From JBDZUZ01 sp040255445 (GTDB lineage: Bacteria > Planctomycetota > Phycisphaerae > Phycisphaerales > UBA1924), in NCBI GenBank assembly GCA_040255445.1, contig JBDZUZ010000162.1:1-8170 (forward strand): 8,170 nt of DNA, read 5' to 3'. Both the position numbers and the translations under genes were made by a program. Of the stretch, positions 4,439-8,170 are shown in pieces (within the stretch, counting starts at the first letter, position 1; each line of letters opens with the position of its first letter). The notes under the pieces were generated by a model that saw only the letters and a program-made list of their open reading frames with translations, did not search any database and was not told the DNA's origin.

Positions 4439-6613
4439 ATGCCAAACCTCCCCGGACCAACCGCGATCCTCGACCCGATCGAGCAGCACCCGCCCCGCCG
4501 CCGCGGCCCGTCCTCCGCCCACGCCATCGGCGACCGCATCACCCGACACCTCGCGCCGTTCATGCGCGAAGCCCCCCCGTTCGTCGCCTTCGAGCCCCAG
4601 CCAACCCCGACCGGCCGCGCCGCCGCCACCTCGCTCCGCCCAACCTGGACCCGCTCCAAACGCGGCCGCAAGCACCTCTGGCTCGTCGAGATAAACACCA
4701 GCGGCACAGACCTTTACGGCACCGGCGAACACGCCGGCCGCCTCAAGCGCAACGGCACCAGAAAACTCCTCTACAACCACGACCGCGGCGACTACACCGA
4801 GCACTCGCCGTCTCTCTACCAGGCCCACCCGTGGGTGCTGGGCGTCCGGCCCGATGGCTCCGCCTTCGGCGTCATCATCGAATCAACCTGGCGGATGTGG
4901 CTCGACCTCCGCGGCGGCGACCGCCCCGGCATCATCGCCGAAGTCGAGGGCCCCGCCCCCGCCGTCACCATCATCGAGCGCGATGACCCCGCCGCGGTCG
5001 TCGAAGCCCTCGCCGACCTCACCGGCAAGCCCCCGATGCGCGCCCTCTGGACGCTCGGCTACCACCAGTGCCGCTACTCCTACGTCCCCCAGGCCCGCGT
5101 GTGGGAAGTCGCCCAGCAGTTCCGCGCCCGCAAGATCCCGTGCGATGTCATCTGGCTCGACATCGATTACATGGACGGCTTCCGCTGCTTCACCTTCGAC
5201 AAGGAAACCTTCGCCGACCCCGAAGATCTCTTCCGCGATCTGCACCAGCACGGCTTTAAAGCTGTCTGCATGATCGACCCGGGGCTGAAGGTCGATCCCG
5301 AATACCCCGTCTACCGGACCGGCCGCGATGGGAATCACTTCGTGCGCGATGCCGCCGGCCGCGAATACAACGGCCTCGTCTGGCCCGGCCAGTGCGCCTT
5401 CCCCGACTACACCAACGCCGCCGTCCGCGAGTGGTGGTCGCACCTCTACACAGACTTCATGTCGCTGGGGATCGACGGCGTCTGGAACGACATGAACGAG
5501 CCCGCTGTGTTCCTCGGCCCGCTCAAGTCCATGCCCGACACCAACCGCCACGAAGCCGATGCGGAACTCGGCGGCCCCGGCCCGCACACGCAGTACCACA
5601 ACATCTACGGCATGCAGATGGTCAAGGCGACCCGCGAGGGCATCCACCGCGCGCTCCCCGACCGCAGACCCTTCGTGCTCACCCGCGCCAACTTCCTCGG
5701 CGGCCACCGATACGCGGCAACCTGGACCGGCGATAACCGCAGCGACTGGCGGCACCTCCGCTGGTCGATCCCCATGGCGCTCAACCTCGGCCTGAGCGGG
5801 CAGCCCTTCGTCGGCCCCGACATCGGCGGCTTTGTCGGCGAGGCCGATGGCGAACTCTTCGCGCGGTGGATGGGCATCGGCGCGCTCCTCCCCTTCGCCC
5901 GCGGCCACACCGTCACCGGCTCGGCCGATCACGAACCCTGGTCCTTCGGCGAGGAGTGCGAGGCGATCTGCAAGGCCGCGCTCGAGCGCCGCTACCGCCT
6001 GCTGCCGTATCTCTACACGCTGCTCGACGAGTCAGCGCGCACCGGCCTTCCCATCGTCCGACCGCTCTTCTTCGCCAACCCGCGCGATGCCGCGCTCCGC
6101 TCACGCGACGATGCCTTCCTGCTCGGCGCGGACCTCCTGGTCTGTCCCAGGCTCGAACCCGCGAAGGCCCGCCGCGGCGTCGGCTCAGATGTCAACATCG
6201 AGCGCACCGCCGCCCGGCTCGGCTGGAACGCGGCCCCGGAACTCGACGACCCCGCGGATCAACTCCCCCGCCTCTTCCAACGGCCCGGCTCGATCATCCC
6301 GCTCGGACCCATCCGCGAGTTCGTCGACCAGAAACCCCTCGACCCCCTCACGCTCATGGTCGCCGTCGATGATCGCGGCGAAGCCCGCGGCACGCTCTAC
6401 GAAGACGCCGGCGACGGCTGGGAATTCCAGCACGGCCACTACCGCCGCGCTACCTGCCACGCCAAGCGCTCGGGCGGCTCGTTCATCGTCGAGTTCCTCA
6501 GCAGCGATGGCTCGTTCGAAGTCCCGCCCCGCGCACTCAATGTCGCCCTCGTCGACACGACTGGCGAGTTCCGTCGCGGCGAAGGTGTCGATGGCCACCC
6601 GGTCATCGTGTAG
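4439..6613 (+). CDS. GH31 family alpha-glucosidase
   Basis: A 724-residue glycoside hydrolase of family 31, predicted to release glucose from the non-reducing ends of alpha-glucosides by the retaining mechanism. Seen: an N-terminal beta-sandwich with YGTGEHAG near 93-99 and YQAHPWVLGVRPDGSAFG; the barrel opening LWTLGYHQCRYSY at 203-215; WLDIDYMDG with Asp241 and Asp243; the nucleophile Asp351 in WNDMNEP; the acid/base Asp432 in WTGDN; GPDIGGF; and a C-terminal beta domain with RPGSIIPL at 615-622. The WLDIDYM form favours alpha-glucosidase over alpha-xylosidase. There is no signal peptide, so it probably acts in the cytoplasm on imported oligosaccharides. ATG at 4439 is my choice, with only a weak GGA upstream; Met42 (4562) is an alternative without a Shine-Dalgarno sequence. 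Reading upstream of 4439 lacks family features. It ends 36 bp before the convergent ribokinase gene. The exact substrate is not shown. Confidence 0.92.
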   Translation: MPNLPGPTAILDPIEQHPPRRRGPSSAHAIGDRITRHLAPFMREAPPFVAFEPQPTPTGRAAATSLRPTWTRSKRGRKHLWLVEINTSGTDLYGTGEHAGRLKRNGTRKLLYNHDRGDYTEHSPSLYQAHPWVLGVRPDGSAFGVIIESTWRMWLDLRGGDRPGIIAEVEGPAPAVTIIERDDPAAVVEALADLTGKPPMRALWTLGYHQCRYSYVPQARVWEVAQQFRARKIPCDVIWLDIDYMDGFRCFTFDKETFADPEDLFRDLHQHGFKAVCMIDPGLKVDPEYPVYRTGRDGNHFVRDAAGREYNGLVWPGQCAFPDYTNAAVREWWSHLYTDFMSLGIDGVWNDMNEPAVFLGPLKSMPDTNRHEADAELGGPGPHTQYHNIYGMQMVKATREGIHRALPDRRPFVLTRANFLGGHRYAATWTGDNRSDWRHLRWSIPMALNLGLSGQPFVGPDIGGFVGEADGELFARWMGIGALLPFARGHTVTGSADHEPWSFGEECEAICKAALERRYRLLPYLYTLLDESARTGLPIVRPLFFANPRDAALRSRDDAFLLGADLLVCPRLEPAKARRGVGSDVNIERTAARLGWNAAPELDDPADQLPRLFQRPGSIIPLGPIREFVDQKPLDPLTLMVAVDDRGEARGTLYEDAGDGWEFQHGHYRRATCHAKRSGGSFIVEFLSSDGSFEVPPRALNVALVDTTGEFRRGEGVDGHPVIV

Positions 6614-6649
6614 CTGGTTCGGCGTACGCCCGCATCCGTGCGCGATGAC

Positions 6650-7636
6650 TCACCGCACCGGCGTCGCCGCCCGCAGCTTCGCGAACGCCTCTTCAACCTC
6701 CGCCTCGCGCGGCAGCGAAGGAATCGCCCCCGCCTTCGTCGATGCCAGCGCACCCGCCGCGGCCGCCCGCAGCACGATGTCCTCCACGATCCGCAGATCG
6801 TCCGCGCTCTTCGCCTTCGTCGCCGCGTGCGCCCGCGGCCAGTGCGCCGCCACCGCCGCGCAGAACGCATCGCCCGCACCCACCGAATCAACCGCGTTCA
6901 CCCGCGGCGAACCGATCCGCCGCGGCCGGCCCCGGTGCGCCACGATCGCGCCCTGCGCCCCCAGCGTCAGGATCACCGTCGCCGGCGACAACTCGCCAAG
7001 CCGCAGGCTCAGCCGGCCCGGCTCGATCCCCGGCTCCTGGCCTGTCAGCGTCGCCGCCTCGTTGCGGTTGACGATCAGGACATCGACATTCTCGAGCAGC
7101 TCCGTCGGGAGCGCTCGCGCCGGCGCCGCGTTCAGGATCACCGGCTTGCCCGCGCTCCGCGCGATCTTCGCCGCCGCCGTCACCGCCGCCAGCGGGATCT
7201 CGAGCTGCATCAGCAGCACATCGCTGCCCTCGATCAAGCCCCGCGCGGCCTCGACATCCTCGACGCTCAAGAGCGCGTTCGCGCCCGATGCCACCACGAT
7301 CGTGTTCTCGCCGCCATCGGCAACCGTGATCATCCCCAGCCCGCTGGGCGTCCCCGCCGACACCTTCAGATGCGTCAGGTCGACACGCTCTTCCGTCAGC
7401 GTCGCCCGCAGCCGCTCGCCGTGCTGGTCATCGCCGATCCGGCCGATGATCGCCGCGCGAGCGCCCAGACGCGCGACCCCCGCGGACTGATTCGCACCCT
7501 TCCCGCCCGGGAAGGTCTTGTACCCGCTGCCCAGCACCGTCTCACCCGGCGCCGGAAGCCGGGGCGCACGGACAACCAGGTCCATATTCAGGGACCCGGC
7601 GATGCACACGCTGGTCTGGCCCGCGGGCGGAGTCAT
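6650..7636 (-). CDS. rbsK: Ribokinase (PfkB family sugar kinase)
   Basis: Phosphorylates D-ribose at O5 with ATP in the cytoplasm, feeding the pentose phosphate pathway. Seen over 328 residues: the N-terminal strand with SLNMDLV at 15-21; the PfkB signature FPGGKGANQSAGVARLG at 42-58; NRNEAA at 190-195; TLGAQGA at 224-230 in the nucleotide site; and DSVGAGDAF at 250-258, holding the anion hole (Gly253, Gly255) and catalytic base Asp256. NMD and GGKGAN are the ribokinase forms; deoxyribokinase or another PfkB pentokinase cannot be excluded. The region 266-285, rich in Ala, Lys and charged residues, looks slightly longer than usual. ATG at 7636 has no clear Shine-Dalgarno sequence. No rbsD, rbsABC or LacI-type regulator is in the window. 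It converges with the GH31 gene and follows greA after 106 bp. Confidence 0.9.
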   Translation of the reverse strand: MTPPAGQTSVCIAGSLNMDLVVRAPRLPAPGETVLGSGYKTFPGGKGANQSAGVARLGARAAIIGRIGDDQHGERLRATLTEERVDLTHLKVSAGTPSGLGMITVADGGENTIVVASGANALLSVEDVEAARGLIEGSDVLLMQLEIPLAAVTAAAKIARSAGKPVILNAAPARALPTELLENVDVLIVNRNEAATLTGQEPGIEPGRLSLRLGELSPATVILTLGAQGAIVAHRGRPRRIGSPRVNAVDSVGAGDAFCAAVAAHWPRAHAATKAKSADDLRIVEDIVLRAAAAGALASTKAGAIPSLPREAEVEEAFAKLRAATPVR

Positions 7637-7644
7637 GCGCGCAG

Positions 7645-7650
7645 AGTGTA
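7645..7650 (-). promoter_or_regulatory. Candidate -10 element close to the ribokinase start
   Basis: TACACT on the minus strand ends eight bases before the ATG, so transcription would begin one to three bases before the start codon and give an almost leaderless mRNA. This fits the missing Shine-Dalgarno sequence. No good -35 is present. Confidence 0.3.
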
Positions 7651-7698
7651 CCGGCGCGGCCCGATGGACGCCGGTTCACAGCCGTTCCGCCCGCCGCC

Positions 7699-7735
7699 CG
7701 ATCAAGCCTGCCCGTTCAAGCCCGGCGTTCAAGCC
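7699..7735. repeat. Three spaced 10-bp direct repeats between greA and rbsK
   Basis: CGATCAAGCC (7699-7708), CGTTCAAGCC (7713-7722) and CGTTCAAGCC (7726-7735) recur at 14- and 13-bp steps. The last two are identical. CCGGC-GTTCAA-GCCGG (7722-7737) forms a small hairpin just after the greA stop, but it has no T run. It could be an operator for rbsK, a weak transcript end for greA, or chance. Confidence 0.4.
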
Positions 7736-7742
7736 GGCCCAT

Positions 7743-8170
7743 TCAGATGATCTCGAGGATCTCGAACCGCTTCGTCCCGCGCGGAGCCTGCACCCGCACC
7801 ACATCCCCCACCTTCGCCTTGATGAGCGCCTCGCCCATCGGGCTGTTGGCCGTCACCTCGACATAGTCCGCCGGCGGCACGGCCGAGACCTCGCCCACCA
7901 GCCGGTACGTGTCCTCATCGTCGTCATCCAGGTCCTTGAGCCGCACCGTCGAACCGACGAACACGACACCCTCGACCGCCTTGGCCATCTTCTCGTCGAG
8001 CACGGTCGCGTTCGCCAGCCGATCCTGCAGACGTCGGATCTCGGCTTCCTCCATGCCCTGCTGCTCGCGGGCGGCGTGGTAGTCGCCGTTCTCCTTGAGA
8101 TCGCCCAACGCGCGGGCCTCGGCGATGCGGGTCGAGATCACCGTTCGGTTGTCGATCAGGGCCTGCAGCC
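7743..8170 (-). CDS. greA: Transcription elongation factor GreA (N-terminus beyond the window)
   Basis: Rescues backtracked RNA polymerase by stimulating cleavage of the 3' end of the RNA through the secondary channel. Seen: the coiled-coil tip GDLKENGDYHAAREQQG, with the acidic Asp and Glu of DLKEN that position Mg2+; a second helix EEAEIRRLQDRLANATVLD; and the C-terminal FKBP-like globular domain with GSTVRLKDL, TYRLVG, NSPMGEALIKAKVGDVV and a C-terminal ILEII. The frame stays open to position 8170 (LQALIDNRTVISTR), so the in-frame GTG at 8141 is internal and not the start. About 25-30 N-terminal residues are missing. A DDDDED acidic stretch lies in the linker to the second strand. The complete coil tip makes GreA the call over GreB or a Gfh inhibitor. 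Confidence 0.95.
   Translation of the reverse strand, partial: LQALIDNRTVISTRIAEARALGDLKENGDYHAAREQQGMEEAEIRRLQDRLANATVLDEKMAKAVEGVVFVGSTVRLKDLDDDDEDTYRLVGEVSAVPPADYVEVTANSPMGEALIKAKVGDVVRVQAPRGTKRFEILEII

Noticed and set aside
6621..6630. The palindrome GGCGTACGCC between the convergent GH31 and ribokinase ends.
   Set aside because: It is only 10 bp with no loop or T run, too little to call a terminator in DNA this rich in GC.
6638..7750. A long plus-strand open frame opposite the ribokinase gene.
   Set aside because: It is Arg-rich low-complexity translation with no motif, and it runs antisense to a clear ribokinase.
8139..8141. A GTG that could serve as the start of greA within the window.
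   Set aside because: The frame continues upstream with GreA-like sequence to the window edge, and starting here would remove part of the coiled coil.

Overview
The window looks like ordinary chromosome from a GC-rich, free-living bacterium. Codon use is strongly GC-biased at third positions. My best guess is Planctomycetota, Phycisphaerae-like, but this is an inference from overall protein style and was not tested by any search. I see no mobile element, tRNA, rRNA or CRISPR array.

Layout. (1) Positions 1-2100, minus strand, hold a methionine/aspartate-family operon. A sigma70-like promoter (2073-2100) leads directly into a SAM-I-type riboswitch (1972-2066). A 199-nt leader follows, ending in a hairpin that encloses the ribosome binding site. 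Then comes a cystathionine gamma-synthase/sulfhydrylase-type PLP enzyme (536-1867), joined by a 4-base GTGA overlap to an aspartokinase domain that runs off the left edge (1-539). (2) Positions 2143-3386, plus strand, hold a galactokinase. (3) Positions 3364-4218, minus strand, hold a DUF4097-like exported, probably lipid-anchored protein built on TSNG repeats; its end overlaps that of galK by 23 bp. (4) Positions 4219-4438 are a divergent intergenic region with three unexplained elements: a 3 x 14-bp tandem repeat, a perfect 17-bp palindrome and an inverted repeat. (5) Positions 4439-6613, plus strand, hold a cytoplasmic GH31 alpha-glucosidase. (6) Positions 6650-7636, minus strand, hold a ribokinase. 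(7) Positions 7743-8170, minus strand, hold GreA, missing its N-terminus at the right edge.

How the genes fit together. The left operon connects aspartate phosphorylation to the sulfur-transfer step of methionine synthesis, and the SAM riboswitch would shut it off when SAM is plentiful. galK, the GH31 enzyme and rbsK form a loose sugar-use neighbourhood (galactose phosphorylation, release of glucose from alpha-glucosides, ribose phosphorylation). They lie on opposite strands and are not one operon. GreA is a housekeeping neighbour.

The most rewarding parts are non-coding. The SAM riboswitch can be read in full from promoter to start codon: its P1 5' strand can pair perfectly over 8 nt with the base of the RBS hairpin, which suggests a translational switch. 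The repeat-plus-palindrome array between the DUF4097 gene and the GH31 gene looks like an undescribed operator. No wholly new protein system is visible.
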